From Actinocatenispora sp036503555 (GTDB taxonomy: Bacteria; Actinomycetota; Actinomycetes; Mycobacteriales; Micromonosporaceae): a stretch of DNA of 64,000 nucleotides. The stretch's first letter is position 1. Every line of letters begins with the position of its first letter. Under the pieces are notes generated by a model, which was not told where the DNA came from, ran no database searches, and saw nothing but the letters and a program-made list of their open reading frames with translations. The stretch covers positions 1 through 64,000 of the forward strand of contig DASXWQ010000025.1 in NCBI GenBank assembly GCA_036503555.1. The letters are read 5' to 3'. The translations under genes and the position numbers were made by a program. Positions 32,767 through 40,926 of the stretch are shown piece after piece.

Positions 32767-34320
32767 GTGTTTGACGTGATCGTGCGCGGTGGTTGGCTGT
32801 TGGACGGCACCGGCGCCGCGGCGTACCGGGCGGATGTGGCGGTGCAGGGCGACCGGATCGCCGCACTCGGCCGGCTGGACCTCGCGGAGACGGCCCACGA
32901 GATCGACGCGAGCGGGCGCTTCGTCGTCCCCGGGTTCGTCGACGCCCACGTACATGGCGACGCGGTGGTCCGCGACCCGGGCGTGCAGCTCGCCGCGCTG
33001 CGGCAGGGCGTCACCACGTTCGTCCTCGGTCAGGACGGCCTGTCGTACGCGCCGGCCTCGCCCGCGACCCTGTCGTACGTGTCGCGCTACTTCGCCGCGG
33101 TCAACGGGCCGCACGACGCGTTCGCCGGCGGAGGCGTGGCCGACCTGCTCGCCACGTACACCGGGACGACCGCGCTGAACACGGCGTACCTGGCGCCGCA
33201 CGGCACCATCCGGTACGAGGTGATGGGTGCCGCGGAGCGGGCCGCGACCGCCGACGAGATGTCCCGGATGCGCCGGCTCGTCGAGGAATCGCTGGACGAG
33301 GGCGCCGTCGGCCTGTCCACCGGCCTGGAGTACGCCCCGGGCCGGTACGCGGACGCCGCGGAGCTGGCCGAGCTCTGCCGGCCGGTCGCCGCGCGCGGCC
33401 TGCCGTACGTGTCGCACATGCGCGGGTACGAGGCGGACGCGCCGACCGGGGTCGCGGAGATCCGCGAGATCGCCCGGCAGTCCGGCGTCGCCGCGCACAT
33501 CTCGCACTTCCACGGGCCGGCCGAGCGGCTCGCCGCGCTCGTCGACGACTCCCGCGCCGAGGGCCTCGACCTGACCTTCGACAGCTACCCGTACCTGCGG
33601 GGCAGCACCATCCTTGCGATGGTGACGCTGCCGCCGTGGCTGCCGACCGCCGACCCGGAGCGCACCCTCGCCGCGCTCGCCGACCCGGAGGTACGCCACC
33701 GGCTGGACACCGAGTGGTTCGCCGCGCGGGCGGATGTGTGGCCGCGGATCACCCTGTCGTACGTGCCGTCCGAGCGGTGGCACTGGGCCGAGGGGCTGCC
33801 GCTGGTGACGGTGGCGGACAAGGCCGGGCTGACCCCGGCCGAGACCTGCGTCGAGCTGCTGCGCGCCACCGGCCTGACGGTCGGGTGCGTCTTCGGCCAG
33901 CCGCCGACCAACAGCGAGGAGTCGGTGCGCGCGCTGCTGCGGCATCCGGCGCAGATGGGCAGCTCCGACGGGATCTACGTCGGCGGTCACCCGCATCCGC
34001 GCGGCTGGGGCGCGTTCGCCCGGGTGCTCGCCCGGCACGTACGCGAGCTGGGCGACCTGTCGTGGGAGGAGGCGGTCGTGCACCTGTCCGCGCATCCGGC
34101 CCGCCGCTTCGGTTTCGCCGGCCGCGGCCTGCTCCGCGTCGGCAACGTCGCCGACATCGCCGTGATCGACCGGGACCGCGTCGCCGACGTCGCCACGTAC
34201 GACGATCCGCGCCGGCCCGCCACCGGCGTCGACGACGTGCTCGTGAACGGCCGTCCGGTGCTGGCCGGCGGTGAGCTGACCGGTGTCCTCGCCGGCACAC
34301 CGCTGCGAGCCGATCCGTGA
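32767..34320 (+). CDS. Amidohydrolase of the N-acyl-D-amino-acid deacylase family
   Basis: About 517 residues from GTG 32767 (MFDVIVRGGWLLDGTGAAAYRADVAV); GTG 32755 is the alternative. Composite amidohydrolase fold: N-terminal beta domain, then FVDAHVHGD (metal HxH) near residue 60, a central barrel with SHMRGYE and HISHFHG His motifs, and a C-terminal NVADIAVID segment. D-aminoacylases usually have G-N-C-G at the position that reads VLGQDGLSYAP here, so the metal-bridging Cys is replaced. First gene of an operon with a PLP deaminase, KDPG aldolase, KDG kinase and RidA. I infer removal of an N-acetyl group from a D-amino acid such as N-acetyl-D-glucosaminate. It overlaps the IclR gene by GTGA. 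Confidence 0.82.
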   Translation: MFDVIVRGGWLLDGTGAAAYRADVAVQGDRIAALGRLDLAETAHEIDASGRFVVPGFVDAHVHGDAVVRDPGVQLAALRQGVTTFVLGQDGLSYAPASPATLSYVSRYFAAVNGPHDAFAGGGVADLLATYTGTTALNTAYLAPHGTIRYEVMGAAERAATADEMSRMRRLVEESLDEGAVGLSTGLEYAPGRYADAAELAELCRPVAARGLPYVSHMRGYEADAPTGVAEIREIARQSGVAAHISHFHGPAERLAALVDDSRAEGLDLTFDSYPYLRGSTILAMVTLPPWLPTADPERTLAALADPEVRHRLDTEWFAARADVWPRITLSYVPSERWHWAEGLPLVTVADKAGLTPAETCVELLRATGLTVGCVFGQPPTNSEESVRALLRHPAQMGSSDGIYVGGHPHPRGWGAFARVLARHVRELGDLSWEEAVVHLSAHPARRFGFAGRGLLRVGNVADIAVIDRDRVADVATYDDPRRPATGVDDVLVNGRPVLAGGELTGVLAGTPLRADP

Positions 34321-35177
34321 CCGCAGACCGGAGGCAACGGTCGGGGCCCGGATCGGCGGTGATCGCCGGTGGCCGGGGCGAGCCGCCGGCCCTGGGCACC
34401 CCGGCCGCCACGGCGCGGAACCAGTCGTCCTCGCTGCGGCGGGCGCTGGCCATCCTGTCGTACGTCGAGGCGCACGCCGGTGGTCGCGGTGTGAGCCTGT
34501 CCGATCTCGCGGACTCCTTGTCGCTCAACAAGAGTACGATCCTGCGGCTGGCCGCCCCGCTGGCCGAGACGGAGCTGCTGACCCGGGACGGCGAGACCGG
34601 CCGGTTCCGGCTGGGGCTGGGCGCGCTGCGCCTCGGCCAGGCGTATCTGTCCACACTGGACCTCCGTACCGCCGCGGCGGAGCGGTTGCGCGCGCTGCAA
34701 CGCGCCGCCCGCGAGACCTGCCACCTCGTCGTGTACGACGCGCCGGACGTGGTCTACATCGACAAGGTCGAGAACGAGGCGAACGTACGGATGGGGTCGC
34801 GGGTCGGCAGCCGCGCCCCGATGTCCTGCACGGCCGTCGGCAAGGCGATCCTCGCCTGGGTCGACGAGTCGGCGCGGGAGACGGTGATCGCGGCGGGCCT
34901 GCCGGCGGTCACGCCGTACACGATCACGGACCCGGACCGGCTGCGCGTCGAGCTGGGCCGGATCCGCGAGCGCGGGTACGCGGTGGACGACCGGGAGAAC
35001 GAGGCCGACGTCCGGTGCGTGGCGGCGCCGCTGTTCGACCACGAGGACCGGGTGGTCGGCGCGCTGTCGGTGTCCGGCCTGTCGTCCCGGATGACACCGG
35101 CGACGATCCGCGAGCTGGCGCCGCGGGTCGCGGCGACCGGTCGGCAGATCTCCCGTGAGCTGGGCGCATCGCGATGA
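34317..35177 (+). CDS. IclR-family regulator of the amino-sugar-acid operon
   Basis: 286 residues. N-terminal IclR HTH (SSLRRALAILSYVEAHAGGRGVSLSDLADSLSLNKSTILRLAAPLAETELLTRDGE, about residues 38-93) and C-terminal effector domain with TCHLVVYDAPDVVYIDKVENEANVRM and the SCTAVGKAILA loop. GTG 34317 overlaps the upstream stop. IclR proteins often bind the pathway's sugar-acid intermediates (KDG is a known effector in pectin regulators), which fits this operon. The 17-bp palindrome at 32681-32697 is the candidate site. Confidence 0.88.
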   Translation: MTADRRQRSGPGSAVIAGGRGEPPALGTPAATARNQSSSLRRALAILSYVEAHAGGRGVSLSDLADSLSLNKSTILRLAAPLAETELLTRDGETGRFRLGLGALRLGQAYLSTLDLRTAAAERLRALQRAARETCHLVVYDAPDVVYIDKVENEANVRMGSRVGSRAPMSCTAVGKAILAWVDESARETVIAAGLPAVTPYTITDPDRLRVELGRIRERGYAVDDRENEADVRCVAAPLFDHEDRVVGALSVSGLSSRMTPATIRELAPRVAATGRQISRELGASR

Positions 35178-35193
35178 GCAGGAGGGCGGCGAC

Positions 35194-36447
35194 GTGACGC
35201 TGACGATTCCCGACGAGTACGTGGACTGGCGGACGAAGGGGCTGTGGCTGCCGGGCAGCCGGTTGCCGGCGGACGAGTTCGCGGCGGCCGGGTACTCCCT
35301 GTTCACCGGCCCGTTCTCCTGGCCGCTGATGGTGCTGAAGCGCGACGCGGTGGCGCACAACGTCGCCACGATGGCGGAGTACACGCGGCGGCACGGGCTG
35401 GCGTTCGCGCCGCACGGCAAGACGTCGATGGCGCCGCGGCTGTTCGACATGCAGCTCGACGCGGGCGCGTGGGGCATCACGCTGGCGACCGCGAACCAGG
35501 TGCTCGCCGCGCGCGGTTTCGGCGTACCGCGGATCTTCCTGGCGAACGAGCTGCTGGATCCGTTGGCACTGCGGTGGATCCTGGCCGAACGGGAGCGCGA
35601 CCCGGAGTTCGGGTTCCTGTGCTATGTGGACTCGGTCGCCGGGGTGGAGGCGATCCGGGCCGCGCTCGGCGAGGTGACCGGCGACCGGCCGATGGAGGTC
35701 GTGGTCGAGCTGGGTCACGCGCACGGCCGCACCGGCGTACGCACGGTGCCGGAGGTCGTCGACATCGCCAAGGCGGCCCACGCCGTACCGCGGCTGTCGG
35801 TCGCCGGCGTCTCCGGGTACGAGGGCGGTCTGTCCACAGTGGAGGAAGCCAGGGCGTACCTGGGTACGCTGCGGGACGCGGCCGGCGCGATCGTGGCCGC
35901 CGGTGCGGTGCGCGAGGACGGGCCGGTCGTCGTGTCGGCCGGCGGCTCGGCGTACTTCGACGCGGTGACCGAGGTCCTCACCGGCCGGTGGCTGCCCGGG
36001 CGCGAGGTGCAGGTCCTGCTGCGCTCCGGCGCGTACGTGACGCACGACGACGGCTTCTACCGGACGAAGACGCCGTTCAACCGGGTGGCAACCGAGGGCG
36101 AGCTGCGGCCCGCGCTGGAGATCTGGGCGCAGGTCACGTCGACGCCGGAGCCGGGCCTGGCGCTGGTCGCGATGGGCAAGCGGGACGCGCCGTTCGACGA
36201 GGGCCTGCCGGTGCCTCGCACGGTACGCCGGCTGGACGGGGAAGCCGTTGCGGCACAAGGGATCCGGGTCGCCAAGATGAACGACCAGCACGCCTACCTG
36301 GACACCGCCGGGGGACCCGAGCTGATCCCCGGCGACCTGGTCGCGTTCGGCATCTCCCATCCCTGCACCGCGTTCGACAAGTGGCGGGTGCTGCCGATGG
36401 TGGACCCGGAGTACCGCGTCGTCGATCTGATCCACACCTATTTCTGA
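35194..36447 (+). CDS. Fold-III PLP deaminase (D-serine dehydratase/D-threonine aldolase-like)
   Basis: 417 residues. An alanine-racemase-type barrel carries the PLP lysine in APHGKTSMAP (Lys76). The C-terminal D-ser_dehydrat-like domain has the metal pair in GISHPCTAFDKW (His and Cys). Family members deaminate D-serine, D-threonine or D-glucosaminate. In this operon KDG kinase and KDPG aldolase follow, so conversion of D-glucosaminate to 2-keto-3-deoxygluconate plus ammonia is the best fit. GTG 35194 has AGGAGG 8 bases upstream; a longer frame from 35155 overlaps the IclR gene. Confidence 0.82.
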   Translation: MTLTIPDEYVDWRTKGLWLPGSRLPADEFAAAGYSLFTGPFSWPLMVLKRDAVAHNVATMAEYTRRHGLAFAPHGKTSMAPRLFDMQLDAGAWGITLATANQVLAARGFGVPRIFLANELLDPLALRWILAERERDPEFGFLCYVDSVAGVEAIRAALGEVTGDRPMEVVVELGHAHGRTGVRTVPEVVDIAKAAHAVPRLSVAGVSGYEGGLSTVEEARAYLGTLRDAAGAIVAAGAVREDGPVVVSAGGSAYFDAVTEVLTGRWLPGREVQVLLRSGAYVTHDDGFYRTKTPFNRVATEGELRPALEIWAQVTSTPEPGLALVAMGKRDAPFDEGLPVPRTVRRLDGEAVAAQGIRVAKMNDQHAYLDTAGGPELIPGDLVAFGISHPCTAFDKWRVLPMVDPEYRVVDLIHTYF

Positions 36448-36458
36448 GGACAACCGTC

Positions 36459-37106
36459 ATGACATCGCGACTGACACCGAGCCGCGCGCTGACCGAGACC
36501 GGCGTGGTGCCGATCCTGCGCGGCAAGAAGACCGGCGAGCACCTGCCGGCCGTGCTGGACACCTTGGTGGACAACGGGATCCGCTGCCTGGAGATCACCA
36601 CGAACACGCCGGGCGCGTTCGAGTCGGTCGCCGCGGCGCGCCAGCGGTACGGTCCGGAGGTCGAGCTGGGCATCGGCACCGTGTTGACCGTCGACGACGT
36701 CACCGCCGCGGAGCAGGCCGGCGCGGCGTTCATCGTCTGCCCGCACACCGATCCCGAGCTGGCGGAGGCGGCGCTGGCCCGCGGCCTCGGCTACTACCCG
36801 GGCGCGTTCACCGCCACCGAGGTACTCACCGCGTGGAAGCTCGGCGCCACCGCCGTCAAGATCTTCCCTGCATCGGTCGCCGGTCCGCGTTACCTCAAGG
36901 AGCTGGGCGGCCCGATCGACGGCGTACCGCTGCTGCCGACCGGCGGCGTCACCGTCGAGCTGGTGGGCGAATACCTTGCGGCGGGGGCGATCGCGGTCGG
37001 CATGGGCGGCCCGCTCGTCGGCGACGCGCTGGACGGCGGCGACCTCGACGCGCTCGCCACGCGTACCCGGAACGTCCTCGCCGCGGTCGCCGGGGAGCGC
37101 GCGTGA
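36459..37106 (+). CDS. eda: 2-keto-3-deoxy-6-phosphogluconate (KDPG) aldolase
   Basis: A 215-residue class I aldolase splitting KDPG into pyruvate and glyceraldehyde 3-phosphate. The Schiff-base Lys134 lies in GATAVKIFPAS and the catalytic Glu45 in CLEITTNTP, at the positions seen in E. coli Eda. LPTGGV supplies the phosphate loop. It starts at ATG 36459, 11 bases after the deaminase stop, and ends with a GTGA overlap into the kinase gene. Family members may also act on 2-keto-4-hydroxyglutarate, but the adjacent KDG kinase favours KDPG. Confidence 0.9.
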   Translation: MTSRLTPSRALTETGVVPILRGKKTGEHLPAVLDTLVDNGIRCLEITTNTPGAFESVAAARQRYGPEVELGIGTVLTVDDVTAAEQAGAAFIVCPHTDPELAEAALARGLGYYPGAFTATEVLTAWKLGATAVKIFPASVAGPRYLKELGGPIDGVPLLPTGGVTVELVGEYLAAGAIAVGMGGPLVGDALDGGDLDALATRTRNVLAAVAGERA

Positions 37107-38050
37107 GCGAGCTGGTCACGCTCGGCGAGACCATGGCGCTGCTCGCCGCGCCGCAGGTCGGCCTGCTGCGGCACATGCACAGCCTGAACCTGTCGATCGC
37201 CGGCGCCGAGTCCAACCTGGCCATCGGCGTACGCCGGCTCGGCCGCACGGCGGCCTGGTTGAGCCGGGTCGGCGACGACGAGTTCGGCCGGAAGGTGACG
37301 GCGACGATCCGTTCCGAGGGCGTCGACGTACGCGCCGCGGTGGACCCGTCGGCGCCGACCGGCCTGATGGTCAAGGAACGCCGCTCCGAGACCATCACCC
37401 GCGTGCAGTACTACCGCGCCGGTTCGGCCGCGTCCCGCCTCGCACCGTCCGATGTGGACGAGGACCTGGTACGCGGCGCCCGCGTCCTGCACGTCACCGG
37501 CATCACCCCGGCGCTGTCGGCCACCGCCCGCGCCGCGGTACACGCCGCGGTCGACACGGCGCGCGCCGCGGGCGTCCTGGTGTCGCTGGACTTCAACCAC
37601 CGCTCGGCGCTGTGGGACACCGACGCGGCCGGCGCCGAGCTGCGGACGTTGACGGCCGGCGCGGACATCGTTTTCGCGACCGTACCCGAGGCGCGGCTGG
37701 TGTCCGACGGCGCCGACGAGGCCGTCCTCGCCGCCGCGCTGGCGAAGCTCGGCCCGCGCCAGGTGCTCGTCAAGCGCGGCGCCCGCGGCGTGTACGCGCT
37801 GCTCGACGGCGCCGTCCACGACGTACCCGCGCACCGCGTGACGGTCGTGGATCCCGTCGGGGCGGGCGACGCGTTCGCCGCGGCGTACCTGGCGGAGCTG
37901 ATCGGCGGGCGTACCACCGAGGAGTGCCTGGCCGCCGCGACGGTGGCCGGCGCGTTCGCGGTGACCGTGCCCGGCGACTGGGAGGGACTGCCGAGCCGGG
38001 CCGAGCTGGACCTGCTCGGCGCCGACCCGGACGACGACATCCACCGCTAG
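37103..38050 (+). CDS. kdgK: 2-keto-3-deoxygluconate kinase (PfkB family)
   Basis: PfkB/ribokinase-type sugar kinase of 315 residues. The N-terminus VTLGETMALLAAPQVGLLRHMHSLNLSIAGAESNLAIGVRRLG is typical of KdgK; the KdgK-like TGLMVKERR and QYYRAGSAASRL segment binds the sugar acid; the catalytic loop is DPVGAGDAFAAAYLA near residue 252. GTG 37103 overlaps the aldolase stop. It would phosphorylate KDG at O-6 for the aldolase. Substrate assignment rests on context plus the YYRAGSAAS motif. Confidence 0.88.
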   Translation: MSELVTLGETMALLAAPQVGLLRHMHSLNLSIAGAESNLAIGVRRLGRTAAWLSRVGDDEFGRKVTATIRSEGVDVRAAVDPSAPTGLMVKERRSETITRVQYYRAGSAASRLAPSDVDEDLVRGARVLHVTGITPALSATARAAVHAAVDTARAAGVLVSLDFNHRSALWDTDAAGAELRTLTAGADIVFATVPEARLVSDGADEAVLAAALAKLGPRQVLVKRGARGVYALLDGAVHDVPAHRVTVVDPVGAGDAFAAAYLAELIGGRTTEECLAAATVAGAFAVTVPGDWEGLPSRAELDLLGADPDDDIHR

Positions 38051-38082
38051 AATCCTTACCGCACAACAGAAGGGGACACACG

Positions 38083-38469
38083 ATGGCGAACAAGCAGGCG
38101 ATCCGCACGGACGGGGCGCCGGCACCGGCGGGCGGATACTCGCAGGGCGTGGCGGCGGGCGGCTTCGTCTACACCGCCGGCATGGGGCCGATCGACCCGG
38201 CGACCGGGAAGGTCGTCGGCGAGGACGTGGCCACCCAGACCCGGCAGGTCATGGCGAACCTCGCCGCCGTGCTCGCCGAGCGGAACCTGACGTTCGACCA
38301 CGTCGTGAAGGCGACCGTGCACCTGGAGGAGCTGCACCGGGACTTCGCCGACTTCGACGCGGCGTACCGGGAGAGCTTCGAGGGCACGACGCCGCCGGTG
38401 CGTACCACGGTGGGGTCGGACCTCAACAACATCCTGGTCGAGATCGACTTCGTCGCCTACGAGGGCTGA
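38083..38469 (+). CDS. ridA: RidA-family enamine/imine deaminase
   Basis: 128 residues, the normal RidA length. GGYSQGVAAGGFVYTAGMGPIDPATGKVV and the C-terminal PPVRTTVGSDL (the carboxylate-binding Arg) are family hallmarks. RidA hydrolyses reactive 2-aminoacrylate-type enamines released by PLP dehydratases, which fits its place after a PLP deaminase. AAGGGG precedes ATG 38083. Last gene of the operon; its 3' end overlaps the convergent LysR gene by 13 bases. Confidence 0.9.
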   Translation: MANKQAIRTDGAPAPAGGYSQGVAAGGFVYTAGMGPIDPATGKVVGEDVATQTRQVMANLAAVLAERNLTFDHVVKATVHLEELHRDFADFDAAYRESFEGTTPPVRTTVGSDLNNILVEIDFVAYEG

Positions 38470-39422
38470 TCGTCCGGCCCGCGTCCGCCGTCGTGGGCGC
38501 GGGCCGCGGGCGCCCAGCGGGCGAGCCCGTCGGTCAGCGCCTCGCCCCGCCCCTCCAACAGGTCGATGAACGCGGCGCGGGGCAGGCTGGTGCCGCTCGC
38601 CGCGTACACGACGCGGACCTGGCGGCGCCACAACGGGCCCGGCAGGTCCGTCGCGACGGTGCCGGGACAGCCCGCGGTCCGTGCGGCGAAGGCGCCGAGG
38701 ATGCCCAGACCGAGGCCGGCGCGGACGAACGCGGTGACCGTGGTCGGCATCGTCGCGATGGTCACCTTGCGCGGCCGTACGCCCAGGGTGTCGAGCCGGT
38801 CGGCGTAGTCGGCCCAGCCGGTACGCGGGTCGCCGCTGACGAACACCGTGGCGCCGGCGATGCGGCCGGGGTCGGCGTCGGCGGCGTCGCCGGCCGGTGA
38901 CACCAGCACGATCCGCTCCTCGCACAACGGGGTCGACGGCAGGTCGAGGTCCATCGGTGGCCCGGCCGGGCGTACCGCGAAGTCGACGAGGCCGCGGGCC
39001 GCGGCGTGGTCGAGGTGGGTGGCGTCGCCCTCGACGAGATCGACCTCGACCGCGGGGTACCGGGCGCTGAACTCCGCCAGGAGCGGCGCGACCAGCACCG
39101 CGCTGGCACCGGGGTAGCTGCCGATGCGCAGCCTGCCCTCCAGCCGCCCGCGCGCCGCGGCCAGGTCGTCGGCCGCCGCGCTCAACTCCTCGAACACCCG
39201 CCGGGCCCGCGGGAGGAACCGCGCGCCGAGCGGCGTGAGCCGGGCGCCGTGCGCACCCCGGTCGAACAGCGGGGCGCCGATCTCCTTCTCCAGCGCGGCG
39301 ATGTGCGCGCTGATCCGCGGCTGCGTGAGATGCAGCAGCCGGGCCGCCGCGGTCATCGTGCCCTGGTCGACGACGGCGAGGAACGTCGCCAACCAGGAGA
39401 GTTGCAGCCTGCTCACATCCAT
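38457..39422 (-). CDS. LysR-family regulator
   Basis: 321 residues. N-terminal HTH (LSWLATFLAVVDQGTMTAAARLLHLTQPRISAHIAALEKEIGAPLFDRGAHGARLTPLGARFL) and a LysR substrate domain from about residue 95 (GRLRIGSYPGASAVLVAPLL). It is divergent from an MFS-sulfatase pair, which it probably activates in response to a carbon or sulfur compound. Its tail overlaps the RidA gene, so the two convergent transcripts could interfere. Confidence 0.88.
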   Translation of the reverse strand: MDVSRLQLSWLATFLAVVDQGTMTAAARLLHLTQPRISAHIAALEKEIGAPLFDRGAHGARLTPLGARFLPRARRVFEELSAAADDLAAARGRLEGRLRIGSYPGASAVLVAPLLAEFSARYPAVEVDLVEGDATHLDHAAARGLVDFAVRPAGPPMDLDLPSTPLCEERIVLVSPAGDAADADPGRIAGATVFVSGDPRTGWADYADRLDTLGVRPRKVTIATMPTTVTAFVRAGLGLGILGAFAARTAGCPGTVATDLPGPLWRRQVRVVYAASGTSLPRAAFIDLLEGRGEALTDGLARWAPAARAHDGGRGPDDQPS

Positions 39423-39456
39423 TCGTGAAGCATATGAGGCGAGTCGCAGGACGAAT
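39421..39456. promoter_or_regulatory. Inverted hexamers in the LysR/MFS intergenic region
   Basis: ATTCGT (39421-39426) and ACGAAT (39451-39456) are perfect inverted arms with a 24-base spacer between the divergent starts. A LysR site is possible, but no clear T-N11-A motif was found. Confidence 0.3.
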
Positions 39457-39523
39457 TAGACGAAGCCTGGCGGTCACCGTAGCGTTCGCGGCGGTACATC
39501 CCGGCGCGGAACGGACGTGACAC

Positions 39524-40915
39524 ATGTCGTCAACGAAAGCGGCCCCGCCGACGTTCGATTCTGGTGGCCTTCGCGGGCATCAGCCGAGAATCGCACTCAC
39601 CGCCGTCGGTGGCTATTTCGTCGACGGGTACGACCTGCTCATCCTGTCCGGAGCGCTGCTGGCGATCACTCCGGAATTCGGGCTGAACTCGATTCAGCTC
39701 GGTGCGCTGACCGCCGCCGCTTTTCTCGGGATGGCGCTGGGATCGGCGACCACCGGACCGTTGACGGACCGATTCGGGCGACGGGTCATCTTCTTCTCGT
39801 CGATGGCGCTGTTCGTGCTCGGTTCGGCCCTGTTCCTGTTCGCACAGCAACCCTGGCAGCTGATCGCGCTGCGTTTCGTGATCGGCCTGGCCATCGGCGC
39901 GGACATGCCGGCCGCCGCGTCGCTGATCGCCGAGTTCATCCCGGCCCGGCGCCGCGGCACGTTCACCGCGCTGGGCGGCGTCGCCTGGATGCTCGGTGCG
40001 CTCGTCGCGATCGGCGTCGTCATCGGCATCTTCAGCCTCTTCGGTACCGGCGCCTGGCGGTGGGCGATGGCGACCGGCGCGGTCGGCGCCGTCGTGCTGA
40101 TGATCCTGCGGCACGGTACGCCGGAGTCGCCGCACTGGCTGCGGACGCAGGGGCGGGAGGAGGAGGCCCGCGCGGCCTGGCGGTACGCCACCGGCAGTGC
40201 CGAGGAGCCCCCGTCAACGCCCGTGACCCCGGCGGCGACCCGCACGCCGGCGTCGATCCGGCGACTGTTCCGTCGGCCCCTGCTGCCGCTGCTCGTCTGC
40301 ATGTGCGTCTACTGGGGTGTCAACAACCTCTACGGTTCGGCGATCACGCTGTACCAGCCGACGCTCATCAAGCGGATCGTCGACCCGGGCACGTTCACCG
40401 CGCTCATCTTCACCGCGTGCACCTCGGCCCTCGCCGTCGTCATCGGCCTGGTCGTCTGCCTGGTACTCATCGAGCGGATCGGCCGCCGCGCCCTCGCCGT
40501 CGCCGGTACGTCGATCGTGGTGGTGGCGATGGTCGTGATCTGGGCCGGGTTCCACCACGCGGCGGTGGTGCTGGTCGCGTTCGGCGCGGTGCTCGGGTTC
40601 ATCAACGGCGGCACCTCGATGGCGTACTACGCGTGGGCGCCGGAGCTGTTCCCCACGGCGGTACGCGGGCGCGCCGTCGGCGTGGTCAACATGGTCGGCA
40701 AGCTCGGCAGCGTCGTCGGTACGTTCGCGCTGCCCACCGTGTTCGCCGCGTGGGGATCGGGCGCGTTCCTGCTCATCGGCGCGATCGCGTTGGTGAACGT
40801 CGTCTGCACGGCGCTGCTCTCGATCGAGACGAAGGGCCGCAGCCTCGACGACATCCAGCTCGTGGCGCACCAGCGGTACGGCGGCGCCGCACCCGTCGAT
40901 CAGGTACGACAGTGA
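39524..40915 (+). CDS. MFS transporter of the sugar/organic-acid porter type
   Basis: 463 residues, 12 helices. AVGGYFVDGYDLLILSGALLAITPEFGL and GPLTDRFGRRVIFF (motif A), RFVIGLAIGADMPAAASLIAEFIPARRRG (motif B) and APELFPTAVRGRAVG late in the protein match the sugar porter/aromatic acid symporter group. It is probably an importer. It overlaps or abuts a sulfatase gene and is divergent from LysR, so a sulfated organic compound is a plausible substrate (inference). Confidence 0.87.
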   Translation: MSSTKAAPPTFDSGGLRGHQPRIALTAVGGYFVDGYDLLILSGALLAITPEFGLNSIQLGALTAAAFLGMALGSATTGPLTDRFGRRVIFFSSMALFVLGSALFLFAQQPWQLIALRFVIGLAIGADMPAAASLIAEFIPARRRGTFTALGGVAWMLGALVAIGVVIGIFSLFGTGAWRWAMATGAVGAVVLMILRHGTPESPHWLRTQGREEEARAAWRYATGSAEEPPSTPVTPAATRTPASIRRLFRRPLLPLLVCMCVYWGVNNLYGSAITLYQPTLIKRIVDPGTFTALIFTACTSALAVVIGLVVCLVLIERIGRRALAVAGTSIVVVAMVVIWAGFHHAAVVLVAFGAVLGFINGGTSMAYYAWAPELFPTAVRGRAVGVVNMVGKLGSVVGTFALPTVFAAWGSGAFLLIGAIALVNVVCTALLSIETKGRSLDDIQLVAHQRYGGAAPVDQVRQ

Positions 40916-40926
40916 GGGAGAGCAAC

